This document shows, in pieces, positions 25,757 to 33,957 of a DNA stretch of 64,000 nt. The first letter of the stretch is position 1, and each line of letters starts with the position of its first letter. The notes under the pieces are model-generated. The model saw nothing but the letters and a program-made list of their open reading frames with translations, was not told where the DNA came from and searched no databases. The translations under genes were made by a program, and so were the position numbers. The DNA comes from Chelatococcus asaccharovorans (GTDB lineage Bacteria > Pseudomonadota > Alphaproteobacteria > Rhizobiales > Beijerinckiaceae). Location: positions 198,501 through 262,500 of the forward strand of contig NZ_QJJK01000001.1 in NCBI RefSeq assembly GCF_003201475.1, read 5' to 3'.

Positions 25757-26260
25757 TTGAGTGCGTGCATGGACAAGGTTCCGTTCCATTGGCAGGCGGC
25801 GCTCGACGCCGCCGGCATCGTCCTTCCCGCAGCGGCACCGCCGGCTGCCGCTTATACACCCGTGGTGGTCCACCAAGGGCTCGCCTTCGTCAGCGGGCAG
25901 TTGCCACGCGACGAGACCGGGGTGCGTACGGTCGGGCTGGTCGGGGTGGAGACCACGCTGGCTGCGGCGCAGGAGGGCGCGCGGCTCGCCCTGGTCCGTG
26001 GCCTCGCCGCGCTGCGCGACGGCCTCGGCGGCCTCGACCGGCTCGACCGCATCCTCAAGATGACGGTGTTCGTCCAGAGCGGACCGGACTTCGTCGACCA
26101 AAGCGCGGTCGCGGATGGCGCCTCGACGCTGCTGTTCGAACTGCTGGGGCTGGAGCGGGGCCGGCATGCGCGCTCGGCCGTTGGCGTCGCCAAGCTGCCG
26201 CGCAATGCGGCCGTCGAGATCGAGCTGATCGCCTCGGTGAGGCCCGTCGCCGGCCCGTGA
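25757..26260 (+). CDS. RidA/YjgF-family protein
   Basis: 167 residues if it begins at the TTG at 25757, which has a perfect AGGAGG 7 bases upstream; the ATG at 25769 is too far from that site. The RidA fold is clear: VHQGLAFVSGQLPRDE, LDRILKMTVFVQSGPDF and RSAVGVAKLPRNAAVEIELIASV. The arginine and glutamate that bind the keto acid in RidA proteins appear as R-S-A-V-G-V and A-V-E-I-E. It likely removes the enamine/imine made by the dehydratase encoded just upstream. It appears to be the last gene of this set. Confidence 0.88.
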   Translation: MSACMDKVPFHWQAALDAAGIVLPAAAPPAAAYTPVVVHQGLAFVSGQLPRDETGVRTVGLVGVETTLAAAQEGARLALVRGLAALRDGLGGLDRLDRILKMTVFVQSGPDFVDQSAVADGASTLLFELLGLERGRHARSAVGVAKLPRNAAVEIELIASVRPVAGP

Positions 26261-26307
26261 GGCCGCCGACGGGTGCTCGCATACCAAAGCGCGACGATGC
26301 CGACGTA

Positions 26308-27126
26308 TCAGCGCAGGATGCGTTGGTCGCGATAGGATTTCCCGCCGCGCGAGCGCACCACCGAGCCGCCGCGCGGCTCAAGGACGGGCAGGCCGGCGAG
26401 CGCGTTCACCACATGGTGCATAGTCGGAAGATCCGCCCATGCGGCGAGATGGAACCGCACCTGGCCTGTTCCCGCCTGACGATGCTCGACGGTCCGGTGC
26501 GGATCGTCGCCGGGGGTCAGCGTCACCTGGCACAGCTCGCCCTCCCCCCAAGCGCCGGTGCGCGGAACGTATTTCAGCATCAGAATGTCGTCAGGCGGCG
26601 CAGGCGCAGCGAGAGGAACCTCGCGCAGCCCGGACACCTCGAGATCGAGGAAGCGGAACCCCATCCAGCCGGCCGAGCAAATATGAGTGCCGTCCCATGC
26701 GCGAGAGGGCGGGATGTCGGCGTAGAGCTTGGGGTGCCCGATCTCGTCCCGCCCGGTGATGATCGGATCGGCGAGGTTCTCCCAGATGACGGCGAGGAAC
26801 CGGCCCGAGGCCTTGTCCTCCCGTCCGGAGAAAGAGGCTGGCCAACTGACCTGCACCATCGTGTAGCCGCGCCCTGCCAGCCAGTCGATCCCGGTGAGAT
26901 AGTGGAACTCCACCGTGACGACCGGCTCGCCCCGGAGGGCGAATCCTTCCGGGAGATGCGCATCGAGCCGCGCGGCCTCGGTGAGGAAGCGCGCGGCGAC
27001 AGAATGCCGGCGGGGGCCCGACCTGGGATCAGCCGCGATGCCGTCTGGCATCTGCCGGGGGCCGAATGCCGGCCCGAAATGGGTCGGCATCCGGTAGATG
27101 CGCCCGGCCTCGAAGCGGTAGGCCAT
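26308..27126 (-). CDS. Acetoacetate decarboxylase-family protein
   Basis: 272 residues. The PF06314 blocks are visible: YLTGIDWLAGRGYTMVQV, then GRDEIGHPKLYADIPPS, where Lys133 aligns with the Schiff-base lysine of acetoacetate decarboxylase (F-P-K-K-L). The lysine next to it, which lowers the pKa in the true enzyme, is Leu here, so decarboxylase activity is uncertain; several family members are aldolase-dehydratases. It follows the DUF4865 gene by 5 bases, and both are divergent from a LysR gene. Confidence 0.8.
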   Translation of the reverse strand: MAYRFEAGRIYRMPTHFGPAFGPRQMPDGIAADPRSGPRRHSVAARFLTEAARLDAHLPEGFALRGEPVVTVEFHYLTGIDWLAGRGYTMVQVSWPASFSGREDKASGRFLAVIWENLADPIITGRDEIGHPKLYADIPPSRAWDGTHICSAGWMGFRFLDLEVSGLREVPLAAPAPPDDILMLKYVPRTGAWGEGELCQVTLTPGDDPHRTVEHRQAGTGQVRFHLAAWADLPTMHHVVNALAGLPVLEPRGGSVVRSRGGKSYRDQRILR

Positions 27127-27131
27127 CGGGC

Positions 27132-27704
27132 TCAGGCCTGCGGCAGGCTGTCGAGCAGGGGGCGCGCGAGATGGAGGATCTCGTAGGCCGTGCCCTCCTC
27201 CTCTCCGCCCGGCGCGTTCGCCGACACGACGATACGGGTGAAGCGCCAGGTCTGCGCATCAATGCCCACCGCCGCGACCACCGTGCCCGCCCGCAGGGCT
27301 GCCTGCCGGGTGGTCTCCACCTCGGCGGCGAAGGCGGCTTCGAGATCGGCATCAAGCGGAATATCGAGCTCATGCTTGAACACGAAGCGGGCCTCGGTTG
27401 CCTCGCCCCTGCGGGCATCCAGAACGAACCGGGTGGCGATGTCCGCCCGGCCGAAGCTGTCGGTCACGACCCGGTAGCGCCCGGTGAGGAGAAAGTCGCG
27501 GAAGGCCTCGTCCTGTCGCCACAGGTAGAGCGAGGAATAATTGTTGGCGATGGCCCCGTAGCGGCCGCGCTCGCGCAGCAGGAAACCCTTGAAATAGAGT
27601 TCCGGTACGTCCGCCCAGAGGACGCCCCGCTCTGCGGCGCGCGCGCGGATCAGCCCGACGTCATAGGCGGCGGGCAGGCGATGAGCGTAATGCGCGAGGA
27701 TCAT
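27132..27704 (-). CDS. DUF4865-family protein
   Basis: 190 residues from ATG 27704. A longer in-frame start would add about 50 residues containing a low-complexity NAQG repeat, so I prefer the shorter form. The opening MILAHYAHRLPAAYDVGLIRARAAERG, then PELYFKGFLLRERG, NNYSSLYLWR and FRVV-like TDSFGRADI match DUF4865 as I remember it. The function is unknown. It lies before the acetoacetate decarboxylase-like gene, probably translated together with it. Confidence 0.7.
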   Translation of the reverse strand: MILAHYAHRLPAAYDVGLIRARAAERGVLWADVPELYFKGFLLRERGRYGAIANNYSSLYLWRQDEAFRDFLLTGRYRVVTDSFGRADIATRFVLDARRGEATEARFVFKHELDIPLDADLEAAFAAEVETTRQAALRAGTVVAAVGIDAQTWRFTRIVVSANAPGGEEEGTAYEILHLARPLLDSLPQA

Positions 27705-27755
27705 TCTCGAAGTCCCTTGTCCCTTGCATGGACCGGAGCCCGCATCGACCGATGG

Positions 27756-27804
27756 CCCTTGGGCGTTCCCTTGGGCGTTCCCTTGGGCGTTCCCTTGGGC
27801 GTTC
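27756..27804. repeat. 12-bp tandem repeat in the divergent promoter region
   Basis: The unit GGGCGTTCCCTT is repeated from 27761 with three full copies and a partial fourth. It lies about 55-100 bases before the DUF4865 start and the same distance from the LysR start. Copy-number change here would alter promoter spacing. Read leftwards it would encode N-A-Q-G repeats, but that frame lacks a ribosome-binding site. Confidence 0.8.
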
Positions 27805-27888
27805 GTGCGGGCGCCCGGCGTTTGACCGGAGGACCATAGGCGCCAGTTGATCATATAGAAATGGCATGATACCTAATTTCAGCCATTC

Positions 27889-27900
27889 CATTCTCGAATG
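27889..27900. promoter_or_regulatory. Candidate LysR half-site palindrome
   Basis: CATTC-TC-GAATG is a perfect short palindrome directly before the LysR start and within the divergent promoter. A second CATTCC lies next to it (27884-27889). LysR regulators commonly bind such sites next to their own gene. Confidence 0.4.
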
Positions 27901-27901
27901 A

Positions 27902-28771
27902 ATGATCATGAAGGTACTCGACATCGAAGCCGTGCAGGCATTTGTCCTGACGGCGGACCTCAAGAGCTTCACGCGGGCGGCCGAGGCGCTCGATACGGCG
28001 CAGTCGGCGGTGAGCCTGAAGGTGAAGCGGCTGGAGGACGTCCTCGGACGGCGCCTGCTGGAGCGGACGCCGCGGCTCGTCCGCCTGTCGTCCGATGGCG
28101 CCGCCTTCCTCGACCATGCGCGGACATTGATCGGAGCCCACCAGATGGCGCTCGGATGCTTCGGGGCGGAGAAGCGCCGCCTCGTCGTCGGCATCAGCCA
28201 TCACATCGTCGGCAACGAGCTGCCGGTGCTGCTGAAGCGCATGGGCGGTGTCGATTCCTCGCTGGTGCTGGAAGTGCGGGTCGCCTCATCGCGGGAGAGC
28301 CTGGAGCATTTCGAGCGCGGCGATCTCGACGCGGCCATCGTGCTGCGTCACGACAACCACCGCCGCGGCGGCGAGGTGATCCTCAATGAAGGGTTTGGCT
28401 GGATGGCGGTGCCGGACTTCGACCATTACCCCGGCGAGCCGCTGCGTCTTGCGACGCAGGCCGAGCCGTGCAGCGTCCGCAGCATGGCAACGGCGGCACT
28501 CGATGCCGCGGGCATAGCCTGGACGGAAGTTTTTGTCGGCGGCGGTATCGGTACGATCGGCGCGGCGGTTTCCGCCGGCCTTGCGGTCGCGGCGCTCGGT
28601 CGGCGCGTCGCGCCGGCGGCGACGGTTGATGTGGGAGCAAAGCTCGGTCTGCCGAACCTGCCCTCGCGGGAGGTGATGCTCTATTCCAACCTCACCGACC
28701 GAACCGCGCGGACGGCGCTACGCGCACTCAGTGCCGCGATCCGCTCGACGGCGGGTGGAGGCACCGTTTGA
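27902..28771 (+). CDS. LysR-family transcriptional regulator
   Basis: 289 residues from ATG 27902 (27908 also possible). The helix-turn-helix spans about residues 8-65: VQAFVLTADLKSFTRAAEAL, then TAQSAVSLKVKRLEDVLGRRLLER. The effector domain follows (RRLVVGISHHIVGNELPVLL and beyond). It is divergent from the DUF4865/acetoacetate decarboxylase-like pair, the standard LysR arrangement, and probably activates that pair. Confidence 0.9.
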   Translation: MIMKVLDIEAVQAFVLTADLKSFTRAAEALDTAQSAVSLKVKRLEDVLGRRLLERTPRLVRLSSDGAAFLDHARTLIGAHQMALGCFGAEKRRLVVGISHHIVGNELPVLLKRMGGVDSSLVLEVRVASSRESLEHFERGDLDAAIVLRHDNHRRGGEVILNEGFGWMAVPDFDHYPGEPLRLATQAEPCSVRSMATAALDAAGIAWTEVFVGGGIGTIGAAVSAGLAVAALGRRVAPAATVDVGAKLGLPNLPSREVMLYSNLTDRTARTALRALSAAIRSTAGGGTV

Positions 28772-28841
28772 TCGGCGGCTTCGCCGCTGCCCGGATCGAG
28801 ACAGGCTATCCGCATGCATGCGGGCTGGAACGGACCAGGAC

Positions 28842-29591
28842 CTATCTATGGGTCGAAATGAAGCGTCTGGCGCGATCGGTCTGCGGCTGGGTGAAGAAGG
28901 CTTCCGGGTGGCCCTCTTCAACGATCCGGCCGCGGTCCATATAGACGATCCTGTCGGCGCACTGCCGGGCAAATCCCATTTCGTGCGTGACGATGATCGA
29001 GGTTAGTCCCTCCGACGTCAGGTCCTGGATGATCGCCAGCACCTCGCCCACCGTCTCGGGATCGAGGGCCGATGTCGGCTCGTCGAACAGCATGACCTCC
29101 GGCGCCATCATCATGGCGCGGACGATCGCAACGCGTTGCTGCTGGCCCCCCGAGAGCTGCGCCGGATAGGACTTGGCCTTGTCCGCAAGCCCGACGCGCG
29201 CCAGCAAGGCCAGCGCCCGCGCTTCCGCCGCGTCCGGCGTCATCAGCCGCTCGCGCACCGGAGCGAAGGTGAGATTGCGCAGCGCGTTCATATGGGGAAA
29301 CAGCGCGTAGTTCTGGAACACCATGCCGATGCGCCGCCGCACCAGCCGCCATTGCCGTTCGGTGTTTCCGCCGATGTCCTGTCCATCGAAGACGATGTTC
29401 CCGCTCTGGATGGGTTCCAGCCCGTTCAGGCAGCGGATGAAGGTGCTCTTCCCCGAGCCGGAGGACCCCATGATCACGACGCGCTCGCCTTTCCCGATGA
29501 CGAAGTCGATGTCGTTCAACACCTGCACATTGCCGTAGAATTTCACGAGATCGACCGTGCGGATGACGTGGACTGCCCGCTCCTGTCCCAT
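28842..29591 (-). CDS. Polar amino acid ABC transporter ATP-binding protein (GlnQ type)
   Basis: 249 residues. Walker A GSSGSGKST at 42-50, signature LSGGQQQ at 146-152, Walker B MLFDEP at 167-172, and the PAAT-type IIVTHEMGFARQCADR with YMDRGRIVEEG. It is the last gene of an eight-gene leftward operon running from 36814. Confidence 0.93.
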   Translation of the reverse strand: MGQERAVHVIRTVDLVKFYGNVQVLNDIDFVIGKGERVVIMGSSGSGKSTFIRCLNGLEPIQSGNIVFDGQDIGGNTERQWRLVRRRIGMVFQNYALFPHMNALRNLTFAPVRERLMTPDAAEARALALLARVGLADKAKSYPAQLSGGQQQRVAIVRAMMMAPEVMLFDEPTSALDPETVGEVLAIIQDLTSEGLTSIIVTHEMGFARQCADRIVYMDRGRIVEEGHPEAFFTQPQTDRARRFISTHR

Positions 29592-29605
29592 GACGTGCCC
29601 TTTCC

Positions 29606-30289
29606 TCAGAAGCGCTGCTCGGCGCGTGACTGGCCGAAGCGCTTTTCCAGCCAGGAGATTGCGGCCGACATCAGCAGGCCGGCGATGTAATAGACGAACA
29701 GGATGAAGCCGTAGACCGTCAGCCCCGGCGCGCCACCCTCATAGTAAGCCGCGCGATCGATCACGATTTGCGCGCTCTTCAGAAGCTCGACCACCCCGAC
29801 CAGCGCGGCGAGCGATGTCGAATGCATGAGGATGTTGCACAGCCCCGCATAGGCGGGGATGATGGGCAAAAGGGCCTGCGGCAGGATGATCGCGGTGAAG
29901 ATCGCATAGGGGCTGAGCCCGAGCGAGCGCGCGCTCTCGAACTGATGATGGGGCACGGCGGTGATTCCGCCGCGCACGATCTCGGCCCCGTTCGCGCCTC
30001 CCCACAACGAAAGCGCCAGGATCGTCGCAGCCAGCGGACCGAGTTGCAACCCGAACACAGGTGCGCCGAAGAAGATGAAGAACACGCTCACGACCTGCGG
30101 CACGTCGCGAAAGAACTCGATCACGAGGCGAATCGGCACCCGGATCGCGGCCGGGCGTAACGTCGCAAGCGTTCCGCAGATAATCGCGATAAGCGTCGTG
30201 AACAGAACGCTGGCACCGAAGATGAAAAGCGCCATGAGGCCAGCATGAAAGAAGAATTGCCCGTTCTGGGTGATCAGCGACAGGTTCAT
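29606..30289 (-). CDS. Polar amino acid ABC transporter permease (HisM/GlnP type)
   Basis: 227 residues from ATG 30289, overlapping the preceding permease stop by 4 bases. Five or so membrane segments and the PAAT blocks RLVIEFFRDVPQVVSVFF, WGGANGAEIVRGGI and ESARSLGLSPYAIFTAIILPQAL (the EAA-type coupling loop). In most relatives the first block reads E-x-x-R-G-T-P; here F-R-D-V-P. Confidence 0.92.
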   Translation of the reverse strand: MNLSLITQNGQFFFHAGLMALFIFGASVLFTTLIAIICGTLATLRPAAIRVPIRLVIEFFRDVPQVVSVFFIFFGAPVFGLQLGPLAATILALSLWGGANGAEIVRGGITAVPHHQFESARSLGLSPYAIFTAIILPQALLPIIPAYAGLCNILMHSTSLAALVGVVELLKSAQIVIDRAAYYEGGAPGLTVYGFILFVYYIAGLLMSAAISWLEKRFGQSRAEQRF

Positions 30290-30954
30290 CGCCGGTACCC
30301 CCGCCCGAGATAGCGCTCCAGGCTCGTCATCATCGCCGAGAAACCGAGGACGATCGCGAGGTAACCGATCAGAAGAGCGACGAAATTCTCTATGGCGCGA
30401 TAGGTCTCGGCGATATTGTCCATGGCGACGAAGGTCAGTTCGGGCACGCCGATGGCACTGAGAAGGGCGGAGTTCTTGATGGTTGAGACCATCGTGTTCA
30501 TCATCGCCGGCACCACGGCCCGCGTGGCGACCGGCACCACGATGAAGACGAAAGCGTCGATGGGCCGAAGGCCGAGCGCGCGCATGGCTTCCGTCAGCGC
30601 GCGCGGCACGTTGTCGATGCCGCCACGCAGGTTGGCGGTCTGGTAGGCGCTTGCCCACAGCGTCAGCACAATGATTCCAGAGGTCGTGGGATCAGTACGG
30701 ACGCCGATTTCCGGCATGCCGAAATAAAAGAAGAAGATCTGTACCAGAAGCGGCGTGTTGCGAATGACAGACACATAGAACAGGATCATCTCCCGCACGA
30801 CACGGATGCGGAAATGGACTGCAGCGGCGAAGACATAAGCCAGGATGACCGCAAGTGCATTGCAGATGACCGCCAGGAACAGGGTCATCTCCAGTCCCTT
30901 CAGGAACAGGAAGGCGATAGACCAGAAATAGCTCCAGTCGAATGGCGAACTCAT
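30286..30954 (-). CDS. Polar amino acid ABC transporter permease (HisQ/GltJ type)
   Basis: 222 residues, the partner permease. Visible blocks: FYVSVIRNTPLLVQIFFFYFG, the PAAT entry motif, and EAMRALGLRPIDAFVFIVVP, the coupling loop. It lies 96 bases after the substrate-binding protein gene. Confidence 0.92.
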   Translation of the reverse strand: MSSPFDWSYFWSIAFLFLKGLEMTLFLAVICNALAVILAYVFAAAVHFRIRVVREMILFYVSVIRNTPLLVQIFFFYFGMPEIGVRTDPTTSGIIVLTLWASAYQTANLRGGIDNVPRALTEAMRALGLRPIDAFVFIVVPVATRAVVPAMMNTMVSTIKNSALLSAIGVPELTFVAMDNIAETYRAIENFVALLIGYLAIVLGFSAMMTSLERYLGRGYRR

Positions 30955-31050
30955 GATTACGAACCTGTCCGAGTGAATGGCCGCAAGCCGACGCGTCGGC
31001 CTGCGGCGCGCGGTGGACGGCGGGCACGCCGTCCACGGGGATGGCCCGGA

Positions 31051-31908
31051 TCAGGGCAGCGGCAGCACGCTGTTCTGGTCTGATGAGCCATCGGGCGGCA
31101 GGGTCGTGTAACTCTGGATGCGCTCCTCAAGCTCGACTGCGCCCGCATAGCGCTCGACAGCAGCGCGATAGGTGCCGTCCTTCTTGCTCTCACTCACCAT
31201 GGCGCTGATGAACTCGCGCAGTGCCGTGTCTCCCCGCCGGACCGCGGGCGCTGACCAGCCGATCTGGAAAGCCACATCGGTGACCTTCAGGCGGGGATCT
31301 TTGCTGGCAGCGACCACAAGGAGATGGCCGTCCTGGGTGACGCCGTCCCCGCGCCCCTGCCGCAGTGACTGGATCGCGTCTGTGATGTTGTCGTATTTGA
31401 TCAGCTTGATCTCGGGGTAGTTCTTTTCGAGGAAGCCGATCTGCCACGCGCCCTTGTTGGTGAGCAGGGTCTTGCCCTTCAGCTGGTCGAGGCTCTGGAT
31501 CTCCTCGCCGGCCCTGACGAGGATGCCGGAGCCCCCCCAATTGGTGGAGGTGGCGAAATCCACCGTCTGCTTGCGCTCCTCGGTGACGCCCATGGTCGCG
31601 AACAGCACGTCCACCTTCCCGGAGGCGAGCATCTGCACGCGCGTCGCCGCGGTTACGCAGGTAAATACCGCCTTGTTCGGATCGCCGAAGGCGCGGTTGG
31701 CGATATGGCGTCCGATGTCGACATCAATGCCGGCCGGATTGCCCTTTTCGTCGAGGAAGCCCGAGGGCGGGCTGTCGCATTTGACGCCGATGCGCAGTTC
31801 TCCCTTCTCCTTCAGGCTGGCCGGCACGGCGATCTGCTGACCCCAGGCTGCGCCCGTCATCGTTCCGGCTGCGCAGATCACCAGGCAGAATAAACTGGTC
31901 TTTGTCAT
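31051..31908 (-). CDS. Polar amino acid ABC transporter substrate-binding protein (SBP_bac_3)
   Basis: 285 residues; GAGGGGACAGCC precedes the ATG. Signal peptide MTKTSLFCLVICAAGTMTGA with cleavage near AWG-QQ. The mature protein begins KEKGELRIGVKCDSPPSGFLDE, then GIDVDIGRHIA and RVQMLASGKVDVLFATMGVTEERKQTVDFA, the classic family 3 pattern. The ligand-pocket arginine expected in R-x-x-x-L-x-x-G-x-x-D is R-V-Q-M-L-A-S-G-K-V-D. It is periplasmic. It follows the ASL-family lyase gene, so the lyase substrate is a reasonable candidate ligand. Confidence 0.92.
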   Translation of the reverse strand: MTKTSLFCLVICAAGTMTGAAWGQQIAVPASLKEKGELRIGVKCDSPPSGFLDEKGNPAGIDVDIGRHIANRAFGDPNKAVFTCVTAATRVQMLASGKVDVLFATMGVTEERKQTVDFATSTNWGGSGILVRAGEEIQSLDQLKGKTLLTNKGAWQIGFLEKNYPEIKLIKYDNITDAIQSLRQGRGDGVTQDGHLLVVAASKDPRLKVTDVAFQIGWSAPAVRRGDTALREFISAMVSESKKDGTYRAAVERYAGAVELEERIQSYTTLPPDGSSDQNSVLPLP

Positions 31909-31968
31909 GGCTGTCCCCTCTTTATTGAGCCGTCTGTCGGTCGCGTCGTCGCTGTCTTCGTGGTGGCT

Positions 31969-33456
31969 TCAGGCGCGTATGGCCTCCACAGCGGTCGCCA
32001 GCGCGGCGTCAGCCGCGGCGAGGCGTTGGCGTGCACTGTCGAGCCAGGCGTGATCGGTGCGGAGCTCCAACCGTGCGTCGTCGATGGCGGTCTGGACGGA
32101 TTCGGGAGCCGGCATGCCCTTACCCTTGCGCCGGGCAACGTTCTGAACCGGATCGAGCGCATCGGCGATATCGTCGGCGCTGACTGCGATCGGCTGACCG
32201 GTCTGGGCGATGGCTGCCTGCTGAACCAGGTCGAGCCCGATCCGGTTGGCCTTGATGCCCTGGTCAATGGCGGCCATCACGACCCGCGCCACGATCTCAT
32301 GCGCCTCGCGGTAGTCGATGCCCACGCGGCGAACCAACATGTCCGTCAGGTCGGTCATGGTGGCGTAGTTCTCGGCCGCGTAGCGGAGCATCTGCTCCTT
32401 GTTCGGGTGCAGCGTGCGCACGACACCGGTCATGGCGTGGGTGGCGGCAATCATGGCGTCGATGGAGCGGGGCTCCAGTTCGACACGCGCGGCGCTGTAT
32501 TGATATTCGATGCCGTTGAGCGAGGTGAGGATGCCCACCAGCGGCCCCATGGCCGCAAAGGCGGCCTTGCGGCTGCGCTCCAGCGAATCCGGATTCTTCT
32601 TCTGGGGCATGATGCTGCTGGTGCCCGCGAATGACGCATCAAGCTCCGCCATCTGGTACTCGTCGCTGCTCCACAGCTGGATTTCCGACGCCAGACGGCT
32701 CAGCCCGCTCAGGAAGATCGCGTTGTCGAAGGCGAACTCCGCCACATGGTCCCAGCCTGCGACGCCTTCGATGCTGTTGACCACAAGCCCGTCGAAGCCG
32801 AGCAGGTCCGCCGTGCGGTCGCGATCGAGCGGCCAGCCGGTTCCCGCGGTCGCCGCCGCGCCGAGCGGGCACTGGTTCACGCGCGGATAAAGTTCGCGAA
32901 ACCGGTCGAGATTCTTGCCGAGATTCTCGCTGATCGCCATCAGATAGTGGCCGAGCGTGATCGGCTGCGCCTCCTTCCGCTGGGTATAGACCACCATCAC
33001 CGTGTCGAGATGGCCGGCAGCCTTGTCGACCACAGCGTGACGCAGGCCGATGACCGCCTCGATGGTCCGCAACAGCTGGTCGCGCAGGAACATGCGCTTG
33101 CCGGCATTGGCGAGGTCGTTGCGGCTTCGGCCGATATGCATCTTGCCGGCGACCGGGCCGATCTCGCCCTTGAGGGCGGCTTCATAGGGCAGGTAGGTTC
33201 GCAGAGAAGCATCGATGCTGGCGCGCTCGTCTGCGGCGGCCAGCCCGTGCAGGATGCGGCTTGCCTCGTCACGGGTCAGGATCGCCTGCTCGGCGAGCAT
33301 GACCACATGGGCGCGGTGGATCTTGCTGTCATAGGGAAAGACAGCGCTGGTCAGCGTCAGCGCAGCCGCGTCGAAATCATACAATTCCTGGAATTCCGGC
33401 GCCTTGGCACCGCTCGCGCGGCCAATCCGGGTCGCATCAGCGACATGAGCACTCAT
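31969..33456 (-). CDS. Argininosuccinate lyase-family enzyme, probably not ArgH
   Basis: 495 residues; GGGGAAG precedes the ATG. The family markers SRND (111-114) and GTSSIMPQKKNP (278-289), with the mobile catalytic-serine loop, are intact, so it should cleave a C-N bond and release fumarate. The usual T-H-x-Q motif of argininosuccinate lyases is T-Q-R-K here (158-161). Gene neighbours are an amine oxidoreductase, an aldehyde dehydrogenase, a GNAT and an uptake system rather than arginine genes. Known non-ArgH members include EDDS lyase, which cleaves N-substituted aspartates; a similar role here is my inference. Confidence 0.85.
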   Translation of the reverse strand: MSAHVADATRIGRASGAKAPEFQELYDFDAAALTLTSAVFPYDSKIHRAHVVMLAEQAILTRDEASRILHGLAAADERASIDASLRTYLPYEAALKGEIGPVAGKMHIGRSRNDLANAGKRMFLRDQLLRTIEAVIGLRHAVVDKAAGHLDTVMVVYTQRKEAQPITLGHYLMAISENLGKNLDRFRELYPRVNQCPLGAAATAGTGWPLDRDRTADLLGFDGLVVNSIEGVAGWDHVAEFAFDNAIFLSGLSRLASEIQLWSSDEYQMAELDASFAGTSSIMPQKKNPDSLERSRKAAFAAMGPLVGILTSLNGIEYQYSAARVELEPRSIDAMIAATHAMTGVVRTLHPNKEQMLRYAAENYATMTDLTDMLVRRVGIDYREAHEIVARVVMAAIDQGIKANRIGLDLVQQAAIAQTGQPIAVSADDIADALDPVQNVARRKGKGMPAPESVQTAIDDARLELRTDHAWLDSARQRLAAADAALATAVEAIRA

Positions 33457-33483
33457 CGGGTTCTTCCCCTGTTGCGGACGGGT

Positions 33484-33957
33484 TCAAACAGTCGGGTCGG
33501 CACGTCGCTCCAGATGGATCGCGTAGGGGCTAAAGCCCATGCGCGCCCAAAACGCCTGGCCGTTCGGATTGCTGTGGAGCACTTCCAGGAGAATGCGTGC
33601 GTCCGGCGGGAAACGCTCGCGCGTCAGGAGGGCGAAGGCGCGGCGCCCCAGCCCCCCGCCCCGCGCCTCGCGCGCGATGAAGAACTGGCGCAGATAGATG
33701 CGTTGGCCGGACGGCTCGGCGATGTCGTCCTCCCAGCGCCAGGTGGCATAGCCCGCGACGCGTCCATCCTGCTCGATCATCTCGACATGCCAGTCGGGAC
33801 TGGCGAGAAAGCCGCGCGCCCGGTCCTCGAGCTGATCGAGGGTCATGGGGTTGCGATGGCCCTCGTCCTCGATCAGCGCGCGATTCATGCGGGCGATCGC
33901 GGGCAGGTCGGCGGGCGTGGCGGCACGCAGCACGGGGATCGGAGGGGCCGGCATCAC
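33484..33957 (-). CDS. GNAT-family N-acetyltransferase
   Basis: 157 residues starting at 33957 in an ATGA overlap with the aldehyde dehydrogenase gene. GNAT motifs: YLRQFFIAREARGGGLGRRAF (motif A, acetyl-CoA pyrophosphate loop R-x-x-G-x-G/A as R-G-G-G-L-G) and NPNGQAFWARMGFSPY (motif B). It is a clear paralogue of the C-terminal domain of the divergent regulator at 36936-38129: by hand alignment about 67 of 144 positions are identical, including R-M-N-R, D-E-G-H-R-N-P-M-T and Y-L/F-L-R-Q-F. It may acetylate an amine intermediate of the pathway. Confidence 0.88.
   Translation of the reverse strand: MMPAPPIPVLRAATPADLPAIARMNRALIEDEGHRNPMTLDQLEDRARGFLASPDWHVEMIEQDGRVAGYATWRWEDDIAEPSGQRIYLRQFFIAREARGGGLGRRAFALLTRERFPPDARILLEVLHSNPNGQAFWARMGFSPYAIHLERRADPTV

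Noticed and set aside
27705-27854. N-terminal extension of the DUF4865 protein with N-A-Q-G repeats
   Set aside because: No ribosome-binding site at 27854, and the repeat is better read as non-coding promoter DNA; the family begins at the ATG at 27704.
31969-33456. Calling this gene argH
   Set aside because: The family fits, but the catabolic context, the importer and the altered T-H-x-Q motif argue against arginine synthesis.
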